Program-made: the position numbers and the translations under genes
Shown here: in pieces, positions 16,956-27,302 of the stretch
Position numbering within the stretch: the first letter of the stretch is position 1
Layout of the letters: every line of letters starts with the position of its first letter
Notes under the pieces: model-generated
The model's input: only the letters and a program-made list of their open reading frames with translations
Databases searched by the model: none
Told to the model about the DNA's origin: nothing
Assembly: GCF_001590835.1 (NCBI RefSeq)
Contig: NZ_LTAQ01000001.1
Coordinates: forward strand, 20,356 to 84,355
Source: Bacillus gaemokensis
GTDB taxonomy: Bacteria > Bacillota > Bacilli > Bacillales > Bacillaceae_G
DNA: 64,000 bases
Direction of reading: 5' to 3'

Positions 16956-19631
16956 TCATCCCTTCTTTAACTTTTTTTGTAACCGATACAATTCATTTAA
17001 CGCTTCTAGAGGCGTCATATCAAGTAAATCAATTTTTTTAATCTGCGTTAATACAGCTGTTTCTTTTTGATCAAGCGCTAGCTTGTCTTGTTTTTGCGCT
17101 GACTGTTCTGTGGCAAAGAAAGATAGCTGCGATTCTGCAGGTTCTTCTTTTTTCTCTAGCAGCAGTGCCTCAGGTTCTTCTTTTACAACTACTGGTTCTT
17201 GAGCATTTTCTTCTTGTACTTTAACTTCTACTCGTTTTGGAATGATGATTTCTTCTTGCCCCTCTAGCTGCGCTAATACTTCTTTCGCACGAGTAATCAA
17301 GCTATCTGGAAGCTCTGCAAGTTGTGCAACATGAATACCATAACTTTTATCCGCTGCTCCATCTTGAATTTTATGCAAGAAAACAACTTTTCCGTTTTCT
17401 TCAATAGCTGAAACATGTACATTTTTAAGCTGAGTTAAACTTTCTTCTAAGATTGTTAATTCATGATAATGTGTTGAGAATAATGTTTTCGCCCCAATTT
17501 GATCATGAATATGTTCAATAATTGCTTGCGCAAGTGCCATCCCATCATACGTTGATGTACCGCGTCCAATTTCATCAAATAAAATTAAACTTCTTTCTGA
17601 TGCATTCGCAATTGCATTTTTCGCTTCTAACATTTCGACCATAAACGTACTCTGACCTGAAATTAAATCATCTGCCGCGCCAATCCTTGTAAAGATTTGA
17701 TCAAAGACTGGTAGTACTGCTTCTGACGCTGGTACAAAACAACCAACTTGCGACATAACTGTAACAAGCGCTAATTGACGCATATACGTACTTTTACCAG
17801 ACATGTTTGGACCTGTAATTAAAAAGACATCCATATTTTCTGGCATTACACAATCATTCGGAACATATAATTTTCCGTTTAACACTTTTTCCACAACGGG
17901 ATGGCGGCCATCCTTAATAAAGATTTCACGCTTATCTGTTAAAATCGGTTTTACAAATTGCTCTTCTTCACTAACTGTGGCAAAGCTTTGAAGTACATCT
18001 AATTCACTAATGACTTTTGCTAAATGCTGTAATTTGGGAATAAACACTTTTACTTCTTCACGAAGTGCTGTGAATAAATCATACTCTAGCTGTACAATTT
18101 TTTCTTCCGCTTCTAAAATCAATGTTTCTTTTTCTTTTAATTCATCTGTGATAAAACGCTCTGCATTTGCAAGCGTCTGTTTACGCTCATAGCGCCCTTC
18201 TGGAAGTAAAGAAAGGTTCGCTTTTGTCACTTCGATATAGTAGCCAAAAATACGGTTGTAACCAATCTTTAACGATTTAATCCCTGTAATATCACGCTCA
18301 CGTTTTTCAAGTTCTGCGATCCATGTTTTCCCATTTTTACTCACATAACGATATTGATCTAGTTTGTCATTATAACCATCTTTTATAATATCCCCATCCT
18401 TAATAGAAAGTGGTGGATTTTCTTGAATACTTCTGCCTAGTAACTCTGTTAAACTTTCACATGGATCCGCACCTTGAATTAACCTTGCAGCATATGAATT
18501 ATCTAATAAACTAACTGCCTCTAAAATAGCTGGTACTTGCAAGAGTGAACGTCTTAATTGTAATAAATCACGTGCATTAACGTTGCCGTATGCAACTTTT
18601 CCTGCTAAACGCTCTAAATCATAAACTTCTTTTAGTTTTTCTTTCAGATCCTCACGTAAGAAGTAATCATTTACAAACGTTTCAACCATTTCTAAACGTT
18701 CTTCAATTTTTCCTTTTTGTATAAGTGGACGCTCCATCCACTGTTTTAACATACGTCCACCCATTGCTGTTTTCGTTTTATCTAACAACCATAAAAGAGA
18801 ACCGGTTTTCTCTTTAGTTCGAATTGTTTCCGTTAACTCTAAATTACGTTTTGAATGAACATCAATTTTCATAAATTGATTTGTATAATAAATATCTACT
18901 GGTTGCAAGTGATCCAATGAACGTTTTTGAGTTCGTAATACATAGTTAAATAAGCGCCCAACTGCTTTAACTAATTTCGTTTGCGTTACATTTTTAACAA
19001 GATGTTCTAACCCTTCAGGGATTTTCGTCTCATCTTCATACGAAATTGTCATTTTCAATGTTTCCGTCAACTTATTTAACTCGTCTTTTGAAAACGTAGA
19101 GGCCACAACAATTTCTTTTGAGCCTGTCGCATAAACCTCCAATAAAACATCTTCTACAGTACCTGTTAATAATGTCACAGTATTTTGCCCTGTTGTTAAA
19201 TCATTACAAGCTAGCGCATAAGATCCATCTTCAAAATGAGTTAACGCAGCTAAAAAATTATTTTCTTTCTCATCAATCGTGCGTCCTTCCATCATCGTTC
19301 CGGGCGTAATTAATTGTACAACTTCACGCTTTACAACACCTTTTGCTGTTTTTGGGTCTTCTACTTGTTCACAAACCGCAACCTTATATCCTTTTTCAAC
19401 GAGCTGTTCAATATAGTTTTTTGCCGCATGATGCGGGACACCACACATTGGTATACGTTCACTACTTCCACCATCTCGGCTTGTCAGTGTAATTTCAAGT
19501 TCATGAGCTGCCTTTACAGCATCCTCAAAGAACATTTCATAAAAATCTCCTAGTCGAAAAAATAAAAAGGCATCTTGATAATCTGCCTTGACCTTTAAAT
19601 ATTGTTGTATCATAGGGGTATACTGAGCCAT
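16956..19631 (-). CDS. mutS: DNA mismatch repair ATPase MutS
   Basis: MutS clamps DNA and recognises base mismatches. In 891 residues the mismatch-binding motif is visible as GDFYEMF (Phe30-Tyr31-Glu32). The connector and lever domains follow. The ABC-type ATPase lies near residues 600-800, with Walker [10 protein letters not shown] near 606, Walker [17 protein letters not shown], and [10 protein letters not shown] charged, variable stretch near 800-860 precedes the C-terminal helix ([19 protein letters not shown]), a tetramerisation/beta-clamp-contact tail. It is the first gene of the mutSL pair and starts after TGGAGGAAAC, downstream of the cotE terminator. Confidence 0.98.
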   Translation of the reverse strand: MAQYTPMIQQYLKVKADYQDAFLFFRLGDFYEMFFEDAVKAAHELEITLTSRDGGSSERIPMCGVPHHAAKNYIEQLVEKGYKVAVCEQVEDPKTAKGVVKREVVQLITPGTMMEGRTIDEKENNFLAALTHFEDGSYALACNDLTTGQNTVTLLTGTVEDVLLEVYATGSKEIVVASTFSKDELNKLTETLKMTISYEDETKIPEGLEHLVKNVTQTKLVKAVGRLFNYVLRTQKRSLDHLQPVDIYYTNQFMKIDVHSKRNLELTETIRTKEKTGSLLWLLDKTKTAMGGRMLKQWMERPLIQKGKIEERLEMVETFVNDYFLREDLKEKLKEVYDLERLAGKVAYGNVNARDLLQLRRSLLQVPAILEAVSLLDNSYAARLIQGADPCESLTELLGRSIQENPPLSIKDGDIIKDGYNDKLDQYRYVSKNGKTWIAELEKRERDITGIKSLKIGYNRIFGYYIEVTKANLSLLPEGRYERKQTLANAERFITDELKEKETLILEAEEKIVQLEYDLFTALREEVKVFIPKLQHLAKVISELDVLQSFATVSEEEQFVKPILTDKREIFIKDGRHPVVEKVLNGKLYVPNDCVMPENMDVFLITGPNMSGKSTYMRQLALVTVMSQVGCFVPASEAVLPVFDQIFTRIGAADDLISGQSTFMVEMLEAKNAIANASERSLILFDEIGRGTSTYDGMALAQAIIEHIHDQIGAKTLFSTHYHELTILEESLTQLKNVHVSAIEENGKVVFLHKIQDGAADKSYGIHVAQLAELPDSLITRAKEVLAQLEGQEEIIIPKRVEVKVQEENAQEPVVVKEEPEALLLEKKEEPAESQLSFFATEQSAQKQDKLALDQKETAVLTQIKKIDLLDMTPLEALNELYRLQKKLKKG

Positions 19632-19775
19632 TTGTTTCCTCCATACTTCATAAAAATGTGCTATATATTATACGCCGTACTTCACGGACATTCTTATCTC
19701 CACTTATAGGAGTCTCCCTTCATTATAACATACTTTTCAAGTGAAATAATTCCTTTTGGCACCACTTATATTATA

Positions 19776-19808
19776 TAAAAAAGCTAGGAAGAGTCTCTCC
19801 CTAGCTCA
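19776..19808 (-). terminator. Intrinsic terminator of cotE
   Basis: The stem AGCTAGGG..CCTAGCT is followed by six T on the minus strand, right after the cotE stop, separating it from mutSL. Confidence 0.85.
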
Positions 19809-19811
19809 CTA

Positions 19812-20354
19812 TTATTCCTCTTCTGCGTCTACAATAAAGTTTGGATCTAACTCTTCAAATTCATCATCATCAACTGCAAATTCACCATCGTCTTCTGGAC
19901 ACCCTTCTGGATTTACACTAACACAAATTTTTGTTTCACCAACAACTTCTGTTACAAATTCACGCTCTACTGTTACTACAATTTTGTTACCGTTTGGTGA
20001 AATAATTGCTTCTAAACAGTTTGGATGCTGAATCACACGAGCAATAATCTCTAGATCTTCACCTGAAAAGTTTTTATCACGATATCCAATATTCACCTCG
20101 TCTGTATAACTAACACGCTCTGTTACAACTTCCGTTTTTGTGTTTTCATCAAATGAGTACCATGTATTCACATCATAGAACCCTTCGATTTCTACTAATT
20201 TCCCATTCTTTCTCGCTTCATATGTGTGATTAATTACCCAACATCCGAGAATGCTTGTTGGTTCATGATTTGATTCACATGTATTCGTTGATTTTGTATA
20301 CTTACGTCCTTTTCCAACTACTGCCTTTGTAATAATCTCTCTGAATTCGGACAT
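19812..20354 (-). CDS. cotE: Spore coat morphogenetic protein CotE
   Basis: CotE directs assembly of the outer coat; in the B. cereus group it is also needed to attach the exosporium to the spore. The 180 residues match CotE throughout: [20 protein letters not shown] at the start, [60 protein letters not shown] and [15 protein letters not shown]. The acidic tail ([14 protein letters not shown]) is the usual CotE C-terminus. It acts in the mother cell during sporulation. Its ribosome site is GAGGAGGG. It lies between ricA and mutS as in B. subtilis. Confidence 0.97.
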   Translation of the reverse strand: MSEFREIITKAVVGKGRKYTKSTNTCESNHEPTSILGCWVINHTYEARKNGKLVEIEGFYDVNTWYSFDENTKTEVVTERVSYTDEVNIGYRDKNFSGEDLEIIARVIQHPNCLEAIISPNGNKIVVTVEREFVTEVVGETKICVSVNPEGCPEDDGEFAVDDDEFEELDPNFIVDAEEE

Positions 20355-20454
20355 TTAAAACCCTCCTCAATCGATATTCACTTAATCATATGCGTGACAA
20401 TAGCGGAATGTGTCATTCTTTTTTTACAAAACAATATGTATCTTGAGTAAAAAT

Positions 20455-20487
20455 AAAAAAAGAGATGTCAATAAGACACCTCTCTTA
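20455..20487 (-). terminator. Intrinsic terminator of the miaB-ricA unit
   Basis: The stem AAGAGAGGTGTC..GACATCTCTT runs into seven T on the minus strand and overlaps the ricA stop codon. Confidence 0.85.
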
Positions 20488-20916
20488 GCAACCGCAGTTC
20501 CCTTTTTTACTCTCTACTTCAGCACCTGTTTCTCCTTTTAAAACATTCCCACCAGTTGAAATTAAAATTTCATCTGTTACGTTGTTGGAAATGGTACTCG
20601 CTACAAGTTGGAGTAAGTCATTTACATATGTTTGTGAAGACTTGAATTCCTGTACAACCGGAATGCTATCAAGCTTATCTTGAAGAGCATCAATCTCCGC
20701 CTCTACTTTTTTCAAGGCCTCCCATTTTCCATAATGTTGTAAGTTTACCGCTTGTTTTTGCAATACTTTAATTTCATCAATTGCATGTTTTACATTTTCA
20801 TTTTTATGAATTTGCGCCTCTGCACGTTTAAAAAAATCCACTTCTTCTGTTGCAGAAATCATTTTTGCTAATTCTTTTGCTTGTTCCACGATTTCATCTT
20901 TTGTATATACTTTCAT
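20485..20916 (-). CDS. ricA: RicA (YmcA), regulator of sporulation, biofilm and RNA processing
   Basis: This 143-residue helical protein belongs to the YlbF/YmcA family. In B. subtilis, RicA forms a complex with RicF (YlbF) and RicT (YaaT) that promotes RNase Y-dependent mRNA maturation, biofilm formation, competence and sporulation. Helical pairs occupy about residues 5-110 (EIVEQAKELAKMI, EIKVLQKQAVNLQHYGKWEA). The tail ends KKGNCGC, whose closely spaced cysteines fit the iron-sulfur binding reported for the Ric complex. It starts 3 bases after the miaB stop, so it is co-transcribed with miaB. RNase Y itself is encoded about 8 kb away at 28303-29865. Confidence 0.95.
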   Translation of the reverse strand: MKVYTKDEIVEQAKELAKMISATEEVDFFKRAEAQIHKNENVKHAIDEIKVLQKQAVNLQHYGKWEALKKVEAEIDALQDKLDSIPVVQEFKSSQTYVNDLLQLVASTISNNVTDEILISTGGNVLKGETGAEVESKKGNCGC

Positions 20917-20919
20917 CTA

Positions 20920-22449
20920 TTATTTCACCCCAATCGGCTCCTCAACCAGTTCCCCGTTTAGAGACCAAGTTTTTGCTTCTTTTACCTTTACTTTTACAAG
21001 CTGACCAATTGTAGATTTTGGAGCGATGAAGTTTACAAGTTTATTAGTACGCGTATAACCCGCAAGTACTTCGGGATTATTCTTACTCTCTCCATCCACC
21101 AACACTTCAACAATTTGCCCTTCATATTTCTTATTCTTTTTTATAGAATATTCATTTACTAATGTATTTAAACGTTGCAGGCGCTCTTTTTTCACTTCCA
21201 TCGGTACGTTATCTTTCATTTTTGCAGCAGGCGTACCTTCTCGTGGTGAATAAATAAATGTAAATGCACTATCAAATCCCACTTCTCGATATAAAGACAT
21301 TGTTTCCTCAAACTGTTCATCGGTTTCATTTGGGAAACCAACAATAATATCAGTAGTCAACACTGCATTTGGAATCGCCTTTTTAATTTTACGTACAAGT
21401 TCTAAATAATGTTCTCTTGAGTATTTACGCGCCATAATTTTGAGCATATCTGTACTCCCAGATTGCACTGGTAAGTGGATATGTTCAACTAAGTTACCAC
21501 CTTTTCCAAGAACCTCAACTAAGCGATCATCAAAATCACGCGGATGACTTGTTGTAAAACGGATACGCGCTATGTCGATTTTACGAAGTTCCTCCATTAA
21601 ATCGCCAAGACCATATTCTAAATCTTCAAAGTCTTTACCATATGCGTTTACGTTCTGACCAAGCAATGTGATTTCTTTATAACCATTTGCCGCTAAATGG
21701 CGAATTTCACTAATAATATCTTCTGGGCGACGACTTCTCTCTTTCCCACGTGTATACGGTACAATACAATATGTACAGAATTTATCACATCCATACATAA
21801 TATTCACCCATGCTTTAATATCGCCACGGCGTACTTTCGGAAGGTTTTCAATTACGTCACCTTCTTTTGACCAAACTTCAACAACTGTTGCTTTTGAGAA
21901 CATCGCATCTTTTAAAATGTAAGGTAATCGATGAATATTATGTGTACCGAATACCATATCTACATGTTGATTTTTTTGCATAATTTTGTTTACAACAGAT
22001 TCCTCTTGAGACATACAACCACATACACCGATTAGAAGATCCGGATTTCGTTGTTTTAACGGTTTTAAATGACCCAGTTCCCCAAACACTTTATTTTCAG
22101 CGTTTTCACGAATGGCACAAGTATTTAATAGAATCACATCTGCATCTTCTGTTGAAAATGTCGGTTCATATCCAAGCGTTGTAAAAATACCAGCCATTAC
22201 TTCTGTATCATGCTCATTCATTTGACATCCATATGTACGGATATAAAACTTTCTTCCTGCACCAAAGTTGCGAAATTCATCTGGTAAACCAAAGTCACGC
22301 TCGATTTTCACTTCTTCTTTCCCGCGCTTTTTCGCATCTTTCAAGGAAGGTGGCTGATATACACTTTCAAAGTACTTGCTATAATCTTTTTCTTCTTTTT
22401 TCATAGAAGAATTTGCTTGTTGACTTGCTAATCGTTGCTCTTCGTTCAT
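20920..22449 (-). CDS. miaB: tRNA-2-methylthio-N6-dimethylallyladenosine synthase MiaB
   Basis: MiaB adds a methylthio group to N6-isopentenyl-A37 of tRNAs. The 509 residues show, after a ~65-residue Bacillus-type N-terminal extension, the UPF0004 domain with three cluster cysteines ([31 protein letters not shown]). The radical-SAM motif CDKFCTYC follows near residue 220. A TRAM domain closes the protein ([13 protein letters not shown] to [14 protein letters not shown]). Both cluster sets are complete, so it should be active. The ATG follows AAGGAGATTACCC. It heads the miaB-ricA unit. Confidence 0.97.
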   Translation of the reverse strand: MNEEQRLASQQANSSMKKEEKDYSKYFESVYQPPSLKDAKKRGKEEVKIERDFGLPDEFRNFGAGRKFYIRTYGCQMNEHDTEVMAGIFTTLGYEPTFSTEDADVILLNTCAIRENAENKVFGELGHLKPLKQRNPDLLIGVCGCMSQEESVVNKIMQKNQHVDMVFGTHNIHRLPYILKDAMFSKATVVEVWSKEGDVIENLPKVRRGDIKAWVNIMYGCDKFCTYCIVPYTRGKERSRRPEDIISEIRHLAANGYKEITLLGQNVNAYGKDFEDLEYGLGDLMEELRKIDIARIRFTTSHPRDFDDRLVEVLGKGGNLVEHIHLPVQSGSTDMLKIMARKYSREHYLELVRKIKKAIPNAVLTTDIIVGFPNETDEQFEETMSLYREVGFDSAFTFIYSPREGTPAAKMKDNVPMEVKKERLQRLNTLVNEYSIKKNKKYEGQIVEVLVDGESKNNPEVLAGYTRTNKLVNFIAPKSTIGQLVKVKVKEAKTWSLNGELVEEPIGVK

Positions 22450-22774
22450 GGGTAATCTCCTTTCAACCTTAAACTATACACACTCTACAGTCCATTCTAA
22501 TGGCGATAAGACCCATCTTAAAGATTAGGATAGTTCGAAAAACCTCTTCCCCTTTGAACTTTGATACATCGAGTTCACCATCTGTAAGAATATAGTCTTC
22601 TCCCACCGATGGACATTCCCTTTTTGTTGTTTTAACCTTGTCCTTGTAAAAAAGTATATTGCTTTATTCCTATACACACTATCATAGTATAAAGTGTTTA
22701 GCCAAATTTAACAACAAAGAGACAGTATTACACCCACGTCCTACAGCAAACAAACCTATTTTTCTGATAAAATG
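22450..22774. other. Intergenic region upstream of miaB
   Basis: A minus-strand frame stays open for about 55 codons from near 22640 to a TAA at 22469, reading for example CPSVGEDYILTDGELDVSKF. It has no start with a ribosome site and I recognise nothing in it. It may be leader sequence or a gene remnant. Confidence 0.35.
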
Positions 22775-22927
22775 AAACTTTAATCAGTGGGGGGATTCTT
22801 CATCCCCCACTGATTATTAGCCTTCACCAATCGGGCTTTTAAGGGCAGTTGATCCCCCACCTAACTTCTTTGCTTTCGTTGAATTTTGAGGTGAGGATCT
22901 TACTGCCCGCGAATAGCGGAATAAACG
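22775..22927 (+). repeat. bcr1-like interspersed repeat, copy 2
   Basis: This is the homologue of the repeat at 3009-3160, in the same orientation and of the same length. It begins AAACTTTAATCAGTGGGGGG and ends with the hairpin CCCGCGAATAGCGG. Differences from copy 1 are scattered single substitutions. It lies between convergently and divergently readable DNA, well away from the neighbouring stops. Confidence 0.7.
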
Positions 22928-23013
22928 ATACACTTCATTATTTTATCATTTAGAATTTTCTGAGTAAATAACGTATATAAAGGTTACTACAATTTGTTTA
23001 CCCACCATTTACA

Positions 23014-23044
23014 GAAAAAAAGCTGCCAATTAGCAGCTTTTTTC
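23014..23044 (-). terminator. Intrinsic terminator of korA-korB
   Basis: AAAAAGCTGC..GCAGCTTTTT with A and T runs on both sides lies just beyond the korB stop. Confidence 0.85.
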
Positions 23045-23048
23045 TTTA

Positions 23049-23915
23049 TTACATAAACTCAGCAACGAGTTCATCAAACATTTTCTGATCCATTTGTAAA
23101 TCAGCTTGCACTAAAGGTTTTTCACTATAACCCTTCACCAGCTCTTGGTAAGAAGGTTGCTCTTTATTTTGATAAATCAGACCTGTTACTAAACCTTTAT
23201 TTTCCATTAACGTTTGCATAGCAATCATACGATTAGATGGATCATACCCTTCTACTGTACTTAGCTTCGTTAAATTCTCTTTAAACCAATCATACGTATT
23301 TACTTTATTATAAGTAACACATGGGCTAAATACGTTAATGAGAGAAAATCCTTTATGCTGAATACCCGCTTCAATAAGCTGCGTTAATTCTTTTAAATCA
23401 CTAGAAAAGCTCTGGGCTACAAAAGTTGCACCAGCTGTTAGTGCCATTTCCATTACAGATAATGCTGGCTCAATTGAACCTTGCGGTGTACTTTTTGTTT
23501 TAAATCCAGCTTCACTACGTGGTGAAGTTTGACCTTTTGTTAAACCGTAAATCTGATTATCCATTACGATATACGTAATATCAATATTACGACGGATGGA
23601 ATGAATTGTATGCCCCATACCAATCGCAAAACCATCACCGTCACCACCAGACGCGATAACTGTTAAGTCACGGTTTGCCATTTTCACACCTTGTGCAATT
23701 GGAAGCGCACGCCCATGAATACTATGAACACCGTATGAATTAATATAACCTGAAATACGGCCTGAGCAACCGATACCAGAAATAACAGCTAATTCATCTG
23801 GATTTAAGCCAACGTTAGCTGCTGCACGTTGAATCGCAGCTTGCACCGAGAAGTCTCCGCAACCTGGACACCAGTTTGGTTTTACACTGTTACGAAAGTC
23901 CTTAAATGTTGCCAT
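23049..23915 (-). CDS. korB: 2-oxoacid:ferredoxin oxidoreductase, beta subunit
   Basis: This is the thiamine-diphosphate-binding subunit (288 residues) of an enzyme that oxidatively decarboxylates a 2-oxoacid, probably 2-oxoglutarate, to its CoA ester with reduction of ferredoxin. The N-terminal WCPGCGDFSVQ supplies cluster-type cysteines. SGIGCSGRISGY follows. The ThDP/Mg motif is GGDGDGFAIGMGHTIH near residue 88, continued by DNQIYGLTKGQTSPRS. It overlaps the alpha-subunit gene by 14 bases, so the two are translationally coupled. Two-subunit KorAB enzymes of this kind are widespread in Bacillaceae. Substrate preference is inferred. Confidence 0.92.
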   Translation of the reverse strand: MATFKDFRNSVKPNWCPGCGDFSVQAAIQRAAANVGLNPDELAVISGIGCSGRISGYINSYGVHSIHGRALPIAQGVKMANRDLTVIASGGDGDGFAIGMGHTIHSIRRNIDITYIVMDNQIYGLTKGQTSPRSEAGFKTKSTPQGSIEPALSVMEMALTAGATFVAQSFSSDLKELTQLIEAGIQHKGFSLINVFSPCVTYNKVNTYDWFKENLTKLSTVEGYDPSNRMIAMQTLMENKGLVTGLIYQNKEQPSYQELVKGYSEKPLVQADLQMDQKMFDELVAEFM

Positions 23916-25659
23916 TTAATACAACCCCTTTTTTGCATTCGTTGTAAATTTCTTTTGGTAAGAATGGGTTCCCGTCATACTTTAATAGACTAGAAATCTT
24001 CTCACCATTGCCAAGATTCATTTTCATAATGTTAGCAAGTTGACCAGTTGCGTTGTTTTCTACTACAACAACACGTTTCGCATTCTTCACAAGCGGAAGG
24101 ATTTCATCTGTTGGGAACGGATGAATTAACCGAATATGAGCATGATTTACTTTTAATCCTTCTTGCCCTAAACGTTCCATCGCTTCTTCAATCGCACCAC
24201 GAGTAGAGTTAAAACCAACTAGTAATACATCAGCGTCATCATGCTTGGCATTTTGGTAAACAGGGGTATTAAACTTCATATTCTCCATTTTACGGAAACG
24301 TTTGTCCATTTGTTCTTTACGATTCAATGCTGACTCAGAAGGCTTACCAGTCTCATCATGTTCTACACCTGTTACATGATGAATACCATTTTTCATACCA
24401 GGTATAACGCGTGGTGAAACGCCATCTTCTGTTACTTCATAACGTTTAAAGTACGCTTTGTTTTCGCGCTCTGGTAACTCTACTTGTAAATCAAGCTTAC
24501 CGCGGCGAATTTCTACTTTGTCTAACTTTAGTGGTTCTACTGTTTGCTTTCCTAAAGAAAGCTGTAAATCTGTTAAGAAGATAACAGGAACTTGATATTC
24601 TTCTGCTAAGTTAAATGCTTCTACAATGTCATAGAACGCTTCTTCAACAGTACTTGGCGCCATTACGATTTTTGGAATTTCACCATGTGTACCGTAAATC
24701 ATTGCCATTAAATCAGATTGCTCTTGCTTTGTTGGTAAACCAGTACTTGGACCACCGCGTTGTGTATCAACAATAACAAGAGGTGTTTCTGTAATACCAG
24801 CTAAACCGATTGCTTCCATCATTAAAGATAGACCCGGACCTGCCGATGCTGTTAATGTACGTACACCAGCATAGTTTGCACCAATCGCCATTGTACAAGC
24901 AGCAATTTCATCCTCAGTTTGGATTACTGTTCCGCCTACTTTTGGAAGCTTTTTAATTAAGTATTCCATAATTTCAGATGCAGGTGTAATTGGGTATGCA
25001 GACATAAAGCGAGCACCACCAGCTACCGCTCCAAATGCAATTGCATCGTTCCCAATCATAAACATACGTTTTTGGCCATCAGCTTTTTCAAGCTGCATCA
25101 TATTTACTTTTTCACCAAGCAATTCTTTCATATATTGGGAGCCGCGTTTGATTGCTTCCATATTCTTTTGAACGACTTGCTCTCCTTTGCGGCCGAAAAT
25201 TTCTTCAACAACCTCTAAGTATACAGTTTCATCTAATCCTAATACTGCACTAGATGCTCCAACAGCAACCATGTTTTTCATTAATGACGTACCAAGCTCA
25301 GAAGCAATCTCTGTAAATGGTATTGCATATAAATTCACATTTGCGCTTTCTGGTATAGTTGGATTAAACTTCGCATCTGCAACAACAATTCCACCTGGAC
25401 GTAGTTCGTGGAAGTTAAAATCAATTGTTTCTTGATCAAATGCAATTAAAATATCTAAATCATCTGATATCGCGCGTACCTCAGTCGTACTTACACGAAT
25501 TTTATTATTGGTATGACCACCCTTAATTCGTGATGAAAAGTGGCGGTAACCGTATAGGTAATACCCTAAGCGGTTTAATGCAATACAGAAGATTTCTCCT
25601 GTACTTTCAATTCCTTCACCTTGTTGTCCTCCAACTTTCCATGAAAGTTGACTAATCAT
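23902..25659 (-). CDS. korA: 2-oxoacid:ferredoxin oxidoreductase, alpha subunit (gamma-alpha fusion)
   Basis: This 585-residue partner of KorB joins a gamma domain (residues 1-185: SWKVGGQQGEGIESTGEIF, FSSRIKGGHTNNKIRVS) to the alpha pyrimidine-binding domain. The alpha part begins near residue 200 with FMIGNDAIAFGAVAGGARFM and contains SAYPITPASEIMEYL, QTEDEIAACTMAIGANYAG and TASAGPGLSLMMEAIGLAG. A C-terminal transketolase-like domain closes it (LVGFNSTRGAIEEAMERL). It is the first gene of the korAB operon and starts behind GGGGTGTAGGAG. The fusion is the usual form in Gram-positive bacteria. Confidence 0.93.
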   Translation of the reverse strand: MISQLSWKVGGQQGEGIESTGEIFCIALNRLGYYLYGYRHFSSRIKGGHTNNKIRVSTTEVRAISDDLDILIAFDQETIDFNFHELRPGGIVVADAKFNPTIPESANVNLYAIPFTEIASELGTSLMKNMVAVGASSAVLGLDETVYLEVVEEIFGRKGEQVVQKNMEAIKRGSQYMKELLGEKVNMMQLEKADGQKRMFMIGNDAIAFGAVAGGARFMSAYPITPASEIMEYLIKKLPKVGGTVIQTEDEIAACTMAIGANYAGVRTLTASAGPGLSLMMEAIGLAGITETPLVIVDTQRGGPSTGLPTKQEQSDLMAMIYGTHGEIPKIVMAPSTVEEAFYDIVEAFNLAEEYQVPVIFLTDLQLSLGKQTVEPLKLDKVEIRRGKLDLQVELPERENKAYFKRYEVTEDGVSPRVIPGMKNGIHHVTGVEHDETGKPSESALNRKEQMDKRFRKMENMKFNTPVYQNAKHDDADVLLVGFNSTRGAIEEAMERLGQEGLKVNHAHIRLIHPFPTDEILPLVKNAKRVVVVENNATGQLANIMKMNLGNGEKISSLLKYDGNPFLPKEIYNECKKGVVLNGNI

Positions 25660-25905
25660 CTCCTACACCCCTTTTAACTGCGTTCATTGTAGTGTATTTT
25701 TCACAGTAATAGTGTAGCATTTTTTATGCAAATAAACTACAACGGACACAAAATATACCTCTTCTGACTTTCTTGAATCTTTCGCATATTCTTAATTCGT
25801 CTACAATTCTAGCTTCCCCCTACAAAAAAAGCAATAAGTTGTTTTTATTCCATTTTAATTTTAAAATTTTTCTAACTATTTAGATTTATAATATACACTA
25901 AGTTA

Positions 25906-26829
25906 CTAAAAAGAAAGATGGTTAATAAAATTATCATATAAAAAATTCCGAACATCCTTTTCACTGTATCTCTTACTCAATTCATCAATTAAATACTCAT
26001 AAGATCTATATGCCTCCACACCTACAACCATCTCTGTAATCCCATCAAAATCCGAGCCAAACCCTATGTTTTTCTCCCCTCCAAGCGCACAAATACGTTC
26101 CACATGCCGTAATATGTCATCCATATAAGCTGGTCGATGATTCGTTAAAAACTCCGGTACGAACGTCACGCCGATAACTCCGTTTTTTCGAATAAGTGCT
26201 TGTACTTGTTCATCCTTCAAATTACGTGGATGTTGGCAAAGATGATAACAATTCGAATGTGAGGCAATTGGATATTGGGCTATCTCCATTACATCCCAAA
26301 ATCCTTTTTCATTTAAATGTGACACATCTATCCATAAACGAGATGAATTAAGTTCTTCCACAACTTTTTTGCCAAAAGTGGTCAGTCCCGCGCCTCTAGT
26401 CTCCATCACACCATCAGCTAATAAATTTGCATGGTTCCACGTTAATCCGAAAGAGCGCACTCCCAAGCGATAGAGTGTATGCAGTTTCATCATCTCTTTA
26501 CCGATTGCTTCGCATCCTTCTAACGTTAAAATGACACCAATTTCATTTTGTCCCAACTGCTTTATATCTTCTTTTTTCTGAATCAATTTCACGCTTGGTA
26601 ACGATAAAATTTCCTTATAAAATATATCTATCATATTAAGTGCAACTTCAAAACGTTGTTCATACGGTACTGTTTCTGGTACATATATGGCAAAGCACTG
26701 AACACTTCCCGCTCTTTGCTGTAATTGTTCAAACGTAATATGTAATGTTGGATCATTTTGAAAATCCTTCTTCCCTTTCGCGCTCCATAACTGCCATAAC
26801 ACATCACAATGTGCATCAAAAACTTTCAA
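25906..26829 (-). CDS. Membrane dipeptidase-family (renal dipeptidase-like) peptidase
   Basis: This is a 307-residue zinc-dependent dipeptidase of peptidase family M19. The metal ligands are recognisable: DAHCDV at the start, the bridging Glu in LTLEGCEAIG near 113, and two His in WIDVSHLNEKGFWDV and IASHSNCYHL near 185-210. Asp in IGFGSDFDGI near 268 completes the site. The likely start is a TTG 7 bases after AAGGGAGA; a longer upstream frame would run through the spoVS terminator. No signal peptide is present, so it is probably cytoplasmic despite the family name. The natural substrate is unknown. Confidence 0.88.
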   Translation of the reverse strand: MKVFDAHCDVLWQLWSAKGKKDFQNDPTLHITFEQLQQRAGSVQCFAIYVPETVPYEQRFEVALNMIDIFYKEILSLPSVKLIQKKEDIKQLGQNEIGVILTLEGCEAIGKEMMKLHTLYRLGVRSFGLTWNHANLLADGVMETRGAGLTTFGKKVVEELNSSRLWIDVSHLNEKGFWDVMEIAQYPIASHSNCYHLCQHPRNLKDEQVQALIRKNGVIGVTFVPEFLTNHRPAYMDDILRHVERICALGGEKNIGFGSDFDGITEMVVGVEAYRSYEYLIDELSKRYSEKDVRNFLYDNFINHLSF

Positions 26830-26849
26830 TTCACATTCTCCCTTCATCA

Positions 26850-26887
26850 TAAAAACAACCTGTTTGCATACAAGCAAACAGGTTGTT
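26850..26887 (-). terminator. Intrinsic terminator of spoVS
   Basis: The 14-bp stem AACAACCTGTTTGC..GCAAACAGGTTGTT is followed by T on the minus strand. It separates spoVS from the dipeptidase gene, whose ribosome site starts right behind it. Confidence 0.88.
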
Positions 26888-26892
26888 CAAAC

Positions 26893-27153
26893 TTAACGAG
26901 GTTCTACAATTAATTTTATCGCTGTACGTTCTTCACCATCAATCATAATGTCTGTAAAAGCCGGGATACAAATTAAGTCCAAACCACTAGGCGCTACAAA
27001 TCCTCTTGCAATTGCTACTGCCTTCACGGCTTGATTCAATGCACCTGCGCCAATAGCTTGAATTTCTGCTGTTCCGCGTTCGCGAATAACTCCAGCAAGT
27101 GCACCAGCTACAGAGTTAGGGACCGAAGTTGCTTTAACTTTTAATATTTCCAT
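26893..27153 (-). CDS. spoVS: Stage V sporulation protein S
   Basis: SpoVS is an 86-residue, highly conserved protein of Alba-like fold needed for normal progression through stage V and coat assembly. The sequence MEILKVKATSVPNSVAGALA, then GVIRERGTAEIQAIGAGALN, QAVKAVAIARGF and IPAFTDIMIDGEERTAIK is essentially invariant in Bacillus. It starts after AGGAGGAAA and ends in its own terminator. It lies between ymdB and the dipeptidase gene, the usual place downstream of rny-ymdB. Confidence 0.98.
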   Translation of the reverse strand: MEILKVKATSVPNSVAGALAGVIRERGTAEIQAIGAGALNQAVKAVAIARGFVAPSGLDLICIPAFTDIMIDGEERTAIKLIVEPR

Positions 27154-27302
27154 TCCGCGTTTCCTCCTCGTTTCTTTAAAAAGTATTAGCGATTGATTTC
27201 ACTTTAACTTATATTCACGAGGGCTGGCGCGTATTCCTGCTAAATTTCTGTAATTTTTCTAAAAAATTAAAATATAATGTTTTTTCTAAATTTTAAAGTG
27301 TA

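Noticed and set aside
20355-20454. A possible sporulation sigma-factor promoter for cotE (GCATATGAT region)
   Set aside because: A CATA-like box is present but the -35 match and spacing are too weak to decide between sigma-E and sigma-K.
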